Positions 15,221 to 22,572 of a DNA stretch of 64,000 nt are shown piece by piece. Location of the stretch: the NCBI GenBank assembly GCA_045222555.1, contig JBGUYY010000029.1, forward strand, positions 281,451-345,450. Direction: 5' to 3'. The translations under genes and the position numbers were made by a program. Every line of letters starts with the position of its first letter. Positions within the stretch are counted from its first letter, which is position 1. A model generated the notes under the pieces. That model was not told the DNA's origin and searched no databases. It saw nothing but the letters and a program-made list of their open reading frames with translations. The stretch comes from UBA1756 sp045222555 (GTDB lineage Bacteria; Bacteroidota; Bacteroidia; Bacteroidales; WCHB1-69).

Positions 15221-16570
15221 TCAACGATTTTCATTCATAATTTCACGTAAGCCCTCCCGAATGATTTCCTGACAAGGCATCTTGGAAGGACATACCACTT
15301 CACAAAGTGCAAAATCCTCATCTTCAACCTCATAAATACCCAAATCTTCCATCAGCTCAATGTTGTGAGTTTTGCATGCCTTCAACAATTCCAAAGGAAG
15401 AATGGACTGATAAGGAAAGACTTTATCATACACACCCGTCATGACAAAGTTGCGCTGATCGCCATGCTGGGAGGTGTTGAAATTGAAAATGTGATGTTTG
15501 ACCAGCCAGGCGAGGAAGGTATGCGAGAAACTCCATTTATGTAGATTCGGGCGCAGCCAGCCCAAAATCTCACGCTCACCACCCTCCGGCAGCAGCGTCA
15601 GCTGGGCATCATAGAAGCGGGGCGTGACATAGTCACCCACCTCGGCGCCCGTGAGCACATTGCCGCTGATGATGCGAGCATGTTCCTCAGACAGATTGTG
15701 GTCGAAAGCGCGGCTGACATCCATACCCAAAGTGGTGGAATAGTAATGGGGATGACGGATGGCCGGGCCTGTGAGCGCGAAAATACGGTTAAAGGTCAGT
15801 TCACCTTTCGACAGGAGCCGCCCTATCTGCGCCACATTCCACGGCTGGATATACCAAACAATGTCGCCCTTGTCGAGCGGAGAGATCCTGTGGATTTGCG
15901 GACCGAGGTTCCCAGCGGGGTGCGGTCCAGTGAAATATTGCAACTGCACATCATGCAGCGACTCCAAGAAGAGGTTGTCCTCTTTATGGCTCATACAGAG
16001 ATGGATAGGCACTTTTTCACCCACCAAAAGTCGGAGGGCACGCAAGCCCACCAACAGATCATCGCGATGCTCATTGACCAGAACCTTGTAGGAAGGAGCG
16101 AGCGGGGAAGAATCGAAACACGGGATGAAAAGCGCCTTGGGATGGTCGTCGGGACGGGCGATGATGGAGAACGGCCGTTGCCGCATGGCAGGCCATAAGC
16201 CGTACTGCATCAAGAGGTTACACAAAGCCTCCGGATCGGTAGGCGGATTGAAATCCACCTTACGGACAGTCGGCTGGTTGCGGTCCACCGACAGGATGAT
16301 ACACTCTATCACCCGCTTTTCGCCCCGAACAATCTCAGATACCGTTCCTTCTACAGGCGAAACGAACACGATACGCTCATCGGATTTGTCGGCGAAAAGC
16401 GGCGTACCCACCTGCACCGAGTCGCCGGGCTGTACCAGCATTTTAGGAGTGAGCCACCTGTAATCGGTAGGACGGATGTAACAGCACTCCGACGGCGGCA
16501 ACGACTCCACCATCGGGAGCGGCGCACCTGCCAAACGCAAATCCAGACCTTTCCGAATCCGATATTCCAT
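15221..16570 (-). CDS. nqrA: Na+-translocating NADH:quinone reductase subunit A
   Basis: The protein has 449 residues, the usual size for NqrA, the cytoplasmic peripheral subunit of the Na+-pumping respiratory complex. It opens MEYRIRKGLDLRLAGAP and has VQPGDSVQVGTPLFADK near residue 45 and ALTGPAIRHPHYYSTTLG near residue 265. It has its own promoter box at 16600-16608. Normally it heads nqrABCDEF; here only nqrB follows. Confidence 0.94.
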   Translation of the reverse strand: MEYRIRKGLDLRLAGAPLPMVESLPPSECCYIRPTDYRWLTPKMLVQPGDSVQVGTPLFADKSDERIVFVSPVEGTVSEIVRGEKRVIECIILSVDRNQPTVRKVDFNPPTDPEALCNLLMQYGLWPAMRQRPFSIIARPDDHPKALFIPCFDSSPLAPSYKVLVNEHRDDLLVGLRALRLLVGEKVPIHLCMSHKEDNLFLESLHDVQLQYFTGPHPAGNLGPQIHRISPLDKGDIVWYIQPWNVAQIGRLLSKGELTFNRIFALTGPAIRHPHYYSTTLGMDVSRAFDHNLSEEHARIISGNVLTGAEVGDYVTPRFYDAQLTLLPEGGEREILGWLRPNLHKWSFSHTFLAWLVKHHIFNFNTSQHGDQRNFVMTGVYDKVFPYQSILPLELLKACKTHNIELMEDLGIYEVEDEDFALCEVVCPSKMPCQEIIREGLREIMNENR

Positions 16571-16599
16571 GAATTATTTTGTGCTTAAATAAGTTAGGG

Positions 16600-16608
16600 G
16601 CAAAAATA
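16600..16608 (-). promoter_or_regulatory. -7 promoter box of nqrA-nqrB
   Basis: TATTTTTGC on the minus strand, about 30 bp upstream of nqrA, in the 52-bp gap after the PPTase gene. Confidence 0.6.
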
Positions 16609-16622
16609 CAAAAAAAACTCTA

Positions 16623-17198
16623 TCATTTTACACAAACTGACAGATAACCGTCAATTTCAGCGATATATTCTGTATTTATTTTATAATCAACATAATAAGA
16701 GAGAACATTCCGCAAATCCTCGCGGATGCCCTGTCCCATGCATTTCAGCAATGCCTCCTTGCGGGTCCAAAGGCGTATGAACTCCAATTCTGAATCAGTA
16801 GAAGAACCGATCAACGACAGCTCCTCTGGGCAACAAACCCGCTCCATCAGCGCCTGACTCACAGCACGTCGGCACTCCACATCAATCCCCACCTCGGCAT
16901 CGTGCAAAGCCACTGCCACAGCCTTTTTACAATGACTTATATTAAAATGCAGATGGGGATAATTGGCTAAACGGGGCTTCCCATTTTCATCATATTGAAA
17001 TATAGGCAATTGCTCCAAACATCCCTCCTCGCGCATCATCTCCACCAACAGCACATAGGCCGCCACCTTCTCTCTCCTACCCTGAATATGACTGATTTTC
17101 AAAATATTATCCACCCTCTCTTGCGGAAACCAAGATAGGCATTCCGCAATTTTATGCTCATCATACTGCTCTATGGAGGTGTCAACGCGGTAAATCAT
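16623..17198 (-). CDS. 4'-phosphopantetheinyl transferase superfamily protein
   Basis: The protein has 191 residues with the PPTase signature residues: FNISHCKKAVAVAL, VGIDVECRR with the Mg-binding Asp and Glu, and RLWTRKEALLKCMGQG. It transfers the phosphopantetheine arm of CoA to carrier proteins. The length and WTRKEA form fit the Sfp-like group more than the small AcpS. No carrier protein or synthase is nearby, so it may serve fatty-acid ACP. It overlaps rsmA by 4 bases (ATGA), which implies coupled translation. Confidence 0.87.
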   Translation of the reverse strand: MIYRVDTSIEQYDEHKIAECLSWFPQERVDNILKISHIQGRREKVAAYVLLVEMMREEGCLEQLPIFQYDENGKPRLANYPHLHFNISHCKKAVAVALHDAEVGIDVECRRAVSQALMERVCCPEELSLIGSSTDSELEFIRLWTRKEALLKCMGQGIREDLRNVLSYYVDYKINTEYIAEIDGYLSVCVK

Positions 17199-17962
17199 TG
17201 CACAATGTTTTCACAAATGGTCTCAAATTCGGCCACGCTCAACTGTTCCGGACGTTTTGTAAGCAGTTCATTTTCCTTAAAATCCGAATTGAAAGTAAAA
17301 GTTTTCAGCGAGTTACGCAATGTTTTACGTCGCTGGTTGAAAGCAGTTTTCACCACATTTTTGAAAAGAGCCTCATCACAATGCAGTCGCTTTTCGGGGT
17401 TGCGGGTGATGCGGATGACGGCCGATTTCACCTTGGGCGGCGGATTGAACGAATGCTCGTGAACGGTGAAAAGGTATTCGATATCGAAGAAGGCTTGCAA
17501 GAGCACGCTGAGGATGCCATACATCTTCTTTCCTGGCGCGGAGGCCACCCGCTCGGCCACCTCTTTCTGGAACATCCCCACCGTTTCAGGAACCAAATCC
17601 TTGTTTTCCAATATTTTGAATAAGATTTGGGAAGAAATATTATAAGGGAAATTGCCGATAATGCAGACAGAATCGGGGTACAGATCAGCTAACGGCAGTT
17701 TGAGGAAGTCGGCGGAAAGGATGCGGTTGTCCAAGGCGGGGAAATGCTGCTGCAGGTACGCCACCGACTCACGGTCGATTTCCACCACGTGGAGGTTGAT
17801 GTCGCTGCGCTGCAACAGGTAGCGGGTCAGCACGCCCATGCCGGGACCGATTTCCAGTACCTGGTGCGACGAAGCCTGCAGGCTGTCCACAATCTGTTGG
17901 GCAATTCCGTCATCGGTCAGAAAGTGCTGTCCAAGAGCTTTTTTCGGGGTGACTTGCTGCAT
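17195..17962 (-). CDS. rsmA: 16S rRNA (adenine1518-N6/adenine1519-N6)-dimethyltransferase
   Basis: The protein has 255 residues from the Met of MQQVTPKKALGQHFL. It dimethylates two adjacent adenines in the 3' helix of 16S rRNA. Motifs seen are ALGQHFLTD, the SAM-binding VLEIGPGMGVLTRYLL, the catalytic NFPYNISSQI, and near the C-terminus FNQRRKTLRNSL. An earlier in-frame start at 17986 would add eight residues not typical of the family. It lies downstream of rpsA but beyond that gene's terminator. Confidence 0.95.
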   Translation of the reverse strand: MQQVTPKKALGQHFLTDDGIAQQIVDSLQASSHQVLEIGPGMGVLTRYLLQRSDINLHVVEIDRESVAYLQQHFPALDNRILSADFLKLPLADLYPDSVCIIGNFPYNISSQILFKILENKDLVPETVGMFQKEVAERVASAPGKKMYGILSVLLQAFFDIEYLFTVHEHSFNPPPKVKSAVIRITRNPEKRLHCDEALFKNVVKTAFNQRRKTLRNSLKTFTFNSDFKENELLTKRPEQLSVAEFETICENIVQ

Positions 17963-17989
17963 GATGTTTAGTTTATGGATGACCATTTA

Positions 17990-18021
17990 AAAGAAATGCC
18001 CGCCGGTCGGGGCAGGCATTT
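17990..18021 (-). terminator. Rho-independent terminator of rpsA
   Basis: On the minus strand an 11-bp stem (18011-18021 with 17994-18004, one T-G pair) closes a six-base loop and is followed by CTTTT. It lies 20 bp after the rpsA stop. Confidence 0.8.
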
Positions 18022-18040
18022 CCATTCGTATTGTTGAGGA

Positions 18041-20017
18041 TTACTCTTCAGTCTTACCCAATTTCTCTTTGAGAGCCTTGAGAGCGTCGAGGTCACCGAG
18101 GGTGGTCTTTTCAACGCTTTCGTTGAGCTTCTTGATTTCCTTGGCCTGCTTTTTGTCCTCAGCCTCCATGATCTTAGTCTCCTCTTCCTGGTTCAACTGC
18201 CAGGTTCTGGTGTGGGAGAGGTTGATCTTTTTGGCTTCTTTCGAAAATTCAACAACCTTGAAGGGCAGCACCTCGTCAACCTTGGCGTAGGTCTTGTCCT
18301 GCTTGAGCAGGTTGCGGTTGAAAGCGAAACCTTCGATGTCGTACGGGAGAGCGATGACGGCACCCTTGTCGGTCATGCTGACCACCTTGCCTTCGTGCTC
18401 GCTGCCAACGGCGAAAACGGTTTCGTAAACATCCCAAGGATTCTCCTCGAGCTGTTTGTGGCCGAGGCTGAGACGTCTGTTCTCCACATCGACTTCGAGA
18501 ACCACCACGTCGATCTTCTCGCCAGTCTTGGTGAATTCGGCGGGATGTTTGATCTTCTTCGACCAGGAGAGGTCGGAGATGTGGATCAGGCCGTCAACGC
18601 CCTCTTCGAGCTCGACGAAGATACCGAAGTTGGTGAAGTTGCGGACGATAGCGGTGTGCTTCGAACCGACAGGATATTTCTCGGTGATGTTAGCCCACGG
18701 ATCGGGGATAAGCTGTTTGATACCGAGAGACATCTTTCTCTCTTCTTTGTCGAGGGTGAGCAGCACGGCGTCGATTTCGTCACCGACTTTGAGGAAGTCG
18801 TGAGCGGTGCGCAGGTGCTGTGACCATGACATTTCGGAAACGTGGATAAGACCTTCCACGCCGGGCATGATTTCGAGGAAGGCGCCATAATCGTTGACCA
18901 CAACCACCTTGCCATGAACCTTGTCGCCGACTTTGAGGTTCGGGTCGAGAGCGTCCCACGGATGGGGAGTGAGCTGCTTGAGACCGAGGGCGATACGTTT
19001 CTTGTTCTCGTCGAAGTCGAGGATAACCACGTTGATCTTCTGATCGAGCTGCACGATCTCTTCGGGATGAATGATACGGCCCCAAGAGAGGTCGGTGATG
19101 TGGATAAGACCGTCCACGCCGCCGAGGTCGATGAACACACCGTAGGTGGTGATGTTCTTGACGGTACCTTCGAGCACCTGGCCCTTTTCGAGGCGGGAGA
19201 TGATCTCGGCCTTCTGGGCTTCGAGTTCGGACTCGATGAGTGCCTTGTGGGAAACCACGACATTCTTGAACTCCTGGTTGATCTTCACCACCTTGAAGTC
19301 CATGGTCTTGTCAACAAACACGTCATAGTCGCGGATGGGCTTAACGTCGATTTGTGAACCGGGGAGGAAGGCCTCGATACCGAAGACGTCCACGATGAGA
19401 CCGCCTTTGGTTCTGCACTTGACATAACCGGTGATGATTTCTTCTTTCTCGTAAGCCTCGTTGACACGCAGCCAAGATTTGAGGAGGCGAGCTTTCTTGT
19501 GGGAAAGGATCAGCTGACCGGTAGCGTCTTCCTGGCTTTCCACGTAAACCTCGATTTCGTCACCGATTTTCAGGTCGGGATTGTAACGAAGTTCGGAAGC
19601 GGAGATGACACCGTCGGATTTGAAGCCGATGTTGACCACTACTTCGCGCTGGTTGATGGACACGACGGTACCCATGATCACAGCCTGCTCGTCGATAGAT
19701 TTGAAGGACTTGGTGTAAAGGTCTTCCAAGTTCTTGCGCTCGTCGGCGTTGTACTTCTGACCTTTCTTCTCGAGGGCGTTCCAGTCGAAGTTGGCCATGA
19801 TTTCACCGTAAGCGTTTTCGATTTCGCGCGGTTTTCTGGGGGCTTTCGGGGTTTCCGGAAGTTCAGCGGCTTCTGCGGCGGGTGCCTCAGCTACGGGAGC
19901 AGCCTCCACTGCGGGAGCTTCTTCTGCTGCGGGAGCGGCCTCCACTGCGGGAGCATTTTCCACTTGTGGGTTCTCTACTACGGTTTCTTCCGGATTGTTA
20001 ATGATTTCTTCTGCCAT
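18041..20017 (-). CDS. rpsA: 30S ribosomal protein S1
   Basis: The protein has 658 residues. An N-terminal acidic, Ala/Pro/Val/Glu-rich extension of about 65 residues (PAAEEAPAVEAAPV-type repeats) comes before six S1 RNA-binding repeats between about residues 115 and 615. The central repeats show the classic GAFLEIMPGVEGLIHVSEMSW pattern in shorter form (GLIHITDLSW, GLIHVSEMSW, GLIHISDLSW). S1 brings mRNA to the 30S subunit, important where Shine-Dalgarno sequences are weak, as in Bacteroidota. The ATG at 20017 is preferred over a TTG two codons upstream. The leader carries a strong hairpin that may control it. Confidence 0.95.
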   Translation of the reverse strand: MAEEIINNPEETVVENPQVENAPAVEAAPAAEEAPAVEAAPVAEAPAAEAAELPETPKAPRKPREIENAYGEIMANFDWNALEKKGQKYNADERKNLEDLYTKSFKSIDEQAVIMGTVVSINQREVVVNIGFKSDGVISASELRYNPDLKIGDEIEVYVESQEDATGQLILSHKKARLLKSWLRVNEAYEKEEIITGYVKCRTKGGLIVDVFGIEAFLPGSQIDVKPIRDYDVFVDKTMDFKVVKINQEFKNVVVSHKALIESELEAQKAEIISRLEKGQVLEGTVKNITTYGVFIDLGGVDGLIHITDLSWGRIIHPEEIVQLDQKINVVILDFDENKKRIALGLKQLTPHPWDALDPNLKVGDKVHGKVVVVNDYGAFLEIMPGVEGLIHVSEMSWSQHLRTAHDFLKVGDEIDAVLLTLDKEERKMSLGIKQLIPDPWANITEKYPVGSKHTAIVRNFTNFGIFVELEEGVDGLIHISDLSWSKKIKHPAEFTKTGEKIDVVVLEVDVENRRLSLGHKQLEENPWDVYETVFAVGSEHEGKVVSMTDKGAVIALPYDIEGFAFNRNLLKQDKTYAKVDEVLPFKVVEFSKEAKKINLSHTRTWQLNQEEETKIMEAEDKKQAKEIKKLNESVEKTTLGDLDALKALKEKLGKTEE

Positions 20018-20085
20018 TTGCAAAAAAATTTTATCCTAAAAAGGATGGGTTAAAAAGGTGATACATTGAGGTTTACTACTAAAAA

Positions 20086-20115
20086 CTCCATTCCCGGAGC
20101 CTCTCGGAAATGGAG
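20086..20115 (-). promoter_or_regulatory. Hairpin in the 5' leader of rpsA, terminator-like
   Basis: An inverted repeat with arms CTCCATT and AATGGAG and further inner pairing lies directly after the -7 box. On the minus strand it is followed at once by TTTTT. It therefore sits at or near the 5' end of the rpsA mRNA, about 70 bases before the start codon. It could be an attenuator, a protective 5' stem, or a site for autoregulation by S1. Confidence 0.5.
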
Positions 20116-20116
20116 T

Positions 20117-20125
20117 GCAAAAATA
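20117..20125 (-). promoter_or_regulatory. -7 promoter box of rpsA
   Basis: TATTTTTGC on the minus strand, about 100 bp upstream of the rpsA start. Confidence 0.65.
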
Positions 20126-20229
20126 CAACTTTTTTCTTTATAAAAAACTATTATTCAATAATTTTTGAAAAAAAAGCGAAATATGTCACATCAACAATGA
20201 AACATCCATTCTCGTGGATTATTTTTTTT

Positions 20230-20455
20230 GGTTAATTGTCTATTTTCTTTGCGGTGGCTGTAGGAACGCACGGCGTACGTCCGGATGGGGATGGTGCCAT
20301 GCTATCCTCGTGTGCCGGAGGCACACAATCTCAGTAACCCCTGACAAACGGAACGAAGTGTAGTGCAGTCTGGGGTGGTAATGCGCCATAATGCCAACCG
20401 CGGCACACTGACAGGATGATAGTACCTGACAGGAAGTATGCCGCGGAAGTACGGA
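20230..20455. other. Structured non-coding element or REP-like repeat (no gene in 20018-20475)
   Basis: The 458-bp gap between tonB and rpsA has no credible ORF. The half next to rpsA is AT-rich and holds the rpsA promoter. The other half is GC-richer and dense with inverted repeats: an imperfect palindrome at 20263-20282 (GGAACGCACGGCGTACGTCC), a 7-bp hairpin at 20310-20326 (GTGTGCC/GGCACAC), CCCCTGAC/GTCTGGGG arms at 20338-20345 and 20368-20375, and an 11-bp stem joining 20398-20408 to 20436-20446 with two CTGACAGG copies inside. It could be a small RNA, a tonB 3' structure, or a dispersed REP element. Only one copy is in the window. Confidence 0.5.
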
Positions 20456-20475
20456 TAGACTAAAAAGAACTAGAA

Positions 20476-21231
20476 CTAATTTTTCTTCAAAAGCGTGACT
20501 CCGATCTTATATTCCCCAGGATACCCCGCAGAATATCGGGCCTCATTCTTGATCTTGTTTCTAACAGCCTCCACCAGAGAAGCTGGAGCACCTACATCAT
20601 TAGCTTTCACCACATTCGTCACTTTCCCATCTTTGTCAACGGTACATTTAAACTCAAAATAGAAATCTTTATCGGCGGAGAGGGAACTGAAATCAGGTTT
20701 TTTCACCCATTTGCCGCCGGAGCCACTGCCGGTTCCGCCATTATTACCACCGCCGCTGCCGGCTGCGTTGCCATAACCCAGACCGTCGCCATGACCATTG
20801 GCACCGCCATTGCCGGAGGTAGTACCACCAGCCGTAGAGGGAGTCTGACCGCTGCCCACCTTGTCGCTGCCAAACATAGCATTACTGTTGGGCTTGGGCT
20901 GTTCGGGCACGTTAGTTTTCGGTCCGGTAGGACTTGTGGCCGTATTGGTAGTGGGGGTATTATTATTCTGTGAGGTTTTGGAAGGAGTTTCCTTCACTTC
21001 CGGAGCAGGTTTCGGATTGTTAGGATTAAAATTGCCGCCATCCATCATGTTACCACCGCCTGACAGATCCTCCAACTCAATCTCCTGCACTTCCACCACC
21101 ATCTCTTCCGCCGGCGGATCGGGCGGAGTCTTGTGGGTGAAACCGCAGAGCAGCAGGAACACCAGCAATACTGCCAGACAGAAAGCTGTGGCCCCAGCAG
21201 AGATATACTTGTTTCGAACTTCGTAACTCAT
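20476..21231 (-). CDS. TonB-family energy transducer
   Basis: The protein has 251 residues from the ATG of MSYEVRNKYISAG. An earlier in-frame start at 21351 lies inside exbD and is rejected. One transmembrane helix (about residues 14-33) is followed by PPDPPAEEMVVEVQEIELEDL. The periplasmic linker of about 120 residues is rich in Asn, Thr, Gly and Ser instead of the usual Pro/Lys. The C-terminal 70 residues (DKDFYFEFKCTVDKDGKV, then YKIGVTLLKKN) fit a TonB C-terminal fold. It would transmit proton-motive force from ExbB/ExbD to outer-membrane receptors. It is the last gene of exbB-exbD-tonB. Confidence 0.82.
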   Translation of the reverse strand: MSYEVRNKYISAGATAFCLAVLLVFLLLCGFTHKTPPDPPAEEMVVEVQEIELEDLSGGGNMMDGGNFNPNNPKPAPEVKETPSKTSQNNNTPTTNTATSPTGPKTNVPEQPKPNSNAMFGSDKVGSGQTPSTAGGTTSGNGGANGHGDGLGYGNAAGSGGGNNGGTGSGSGGKWVKKPDFSSLSADKDFYFEFKCTVDKDGKVTNVVKANDVGAPASLVEAVRNKIKNEARYSAGYPGEYKIGVTLLKKN

Positions 21232-21242
21232 GACAATATTCT

Positions 21243-21698
21243 TTAATTGGAGGGATAAACGGTGGCCATTGCCATGCTGAATTTCACTTTGCCAAGGGCT
21301 TCGCGCTCCTTGTTCAGGGTTGCCACAACCCCCATCATATCCACCATGCACTGCACGGGCACATCGCGGTCGGCACGCAGGATGACCACATGCTGCTCCG
21401 TCTCATCCTGGTCCATCGCCACGCGGAGCTGAGCACCTAAAGTGTCAAGGGAGGTGGTACCGGGGTCATGCGGATCTTCAGGATTGACATGGAACACATG
21501 CAGCGAGTCCACATACACCTCAAGGTTACGCTTCACATTTTGCTGACCGGCCTCACTGGAAGGAAGGTCCACCCGGATCATGTTGGGAGAGACGAGCGTG
21601 GAGGTGATCACAAAGAAGATCAACAGCAGGAACACCAAGTCGGACATCGACGACATGTTGGGTTCCATCTTTTTACTGTGACGGGATTTGATAGCCAT
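21243..21698 (-). CDS. exbD: ExbD/TolR-family biopolymer transport protein
   Basis: The protein has 151 residues. A short cytoplasmic N-terminus is followed by one transmembrane helix that begins MSDLVFLLLIFFV. Asp20 in it is the conserved proton-carrying residue of the ExbB-ExbD motor. The periplasmic domain contains VDLPSSEAG and VVILRADRDVPVQCMVDMM. It lies 18 bp after exbB and 11 bp before tonB. Only one exbD-type gene is present, although many Bacteroidota loci carry two. Confidence 0.93.
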   Translation of the reverse strand: MAIKSRHSKKMEPNMSSMSDLVFLLLIFFVITSTLVSPNMIRVDLPSSEAGQQNVKRNLEVYVDSLHVFHVNPEDPHDPGTTSLDTLGAQLRVAMDQDETEQHVVILRADRDVPVQCMVDMMGVVATLNKEREALGKVKFSMAMATVYPSN

Positions 21699-21716
21699 GA
21701 TGCTGCAGTTTTAGGG

Positions 21717-22400
21717 CTATTTGCCAGGTTCGTTCAGAAGGTCCATAAACTCGGTGGTGTGTCCCTCCAACTGATGAATCAGTTCGGAGACCTTGTCAAC
21801 GAGGAAGTTGTAAAGCACATAGGCGATAATACCCACGATAAGACCACCGACGGTGGTGATCATAGCGGTGTAGATACCGCCCGACAGGTCGGCGATATTG
21901 ACATTATTAGGATTGCTGGCCATCTCGCTGAAAGCGGTAATCATACCGGTAACGGTACCCAAGAAACCGATCATGGGGGCGATACCGGAGATGGTAGCGA
22001 TGGAGGAGAGACGTTTCTCCAGACGCTGCACCTCTAACTGCCCCGTGTTTTCGATGGCAGTGGAGATGTCGCTCAGCGGTTTGCCGATACGGGAGATACC
22101 CTTTTCAATCATGTGTGACAGCGGCGACTCGTTGCCTTTGCAGAGGGCAAGGGCGGAATCGAAACGACCTTCGTGGATGAAATCCTTGATGTGGTTCATG
22201 AAGTTGGGATCCACCTTGGTGGCGCGGCTCAGCGTGAGCCATCTTTCAATAAACACATAAATCACCCACAACAGCATGAGAATCAACGGAATCATGATCC
22301 AGAGGCTGGACGGAGCAAACACCAATTTGAAAAAGCTGACTTTCTCTTCAGTTTGAGCTACAGTTTCTAATAAAAACGGCACATTCATCATAGTAAACAT
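21717..22400 (-). CDS. exbB: ExbB/TolQ-family proton channel protein
   Basis: The protein has 227 residues with three predicted membrane helices: near residues 32-52, then 130-155 and 165-190. The family core is GTVTGMITAFSEMA, followed by GGIYTAMITTVGGLIVGIIAYVLYN in two parts. It forms the pentameric channel around ExbD. It is first in the operon with its own promoter box. The start could also be the Met three or four codons further in (MNVPFLLETV), which changes little. Confidence 0.93.
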   Translation of the reverse strand: MFTMMNVPFLLETVAQTEEKVSFFKLVFAPSSLWIMIPLILMLLWVIYVFIERWLTLSRATKVDPNFMNHIKDFIHEGRFDSALALCKGNESPLSHMIEKGISRIGKPLSDISTAIENTGQLEVQRLEKRLSSIATISGIAPMIGFLGTVTGMITAFSEMASNPNNVNIADLSGGIYTAMITTVGGLIVGIIAYVLYNFLVDKVSELIHQLEGHTTEFMDLLNEPGK

Positions 22401-22416
22401 TATTCTTAAAATTTTC

Positions 22417-22425
22417 GCAAAATTA
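22417..22425 (-). promoter_or_regulatory. -7 promoter box of exbB-exbD-tonB
   Basis: TAATTTTGC on the minus strand, 17 bp upstream of the exbB start, in the region shared with divergent ftsK. Confidence 0.6.
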
Positions 22426-22527
22426 CAATTGAATCACTTGTTGTACGCTAATAACGTTCTTTTTTTTCAAACATACCGATGTTGAAATTCTTATTTTTTC
22501 AACGAGAAAAAATTACATCAAATTGCA

Positions 22528-22536
22528 TACCTTTGC
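22528..22536 (+). promoter_or_regulatory. -7 promoter box of ftsK
   Basis: TACCTTTGC, about 37 bp upstream of the ftsK start. Confidence 0.65.
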
Positions 22537-22572
22537 AAGAAATTTCATAAGAAGGTTTAATGCATTAACTCT

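Noticed and set aside
21232..21351. An N-terminal extension of TonB by 40 residues
   Set aside because: It lies within the end of exbD and has no membrane or signal features; MSYEVRNKY directly precedes the membrane helix.
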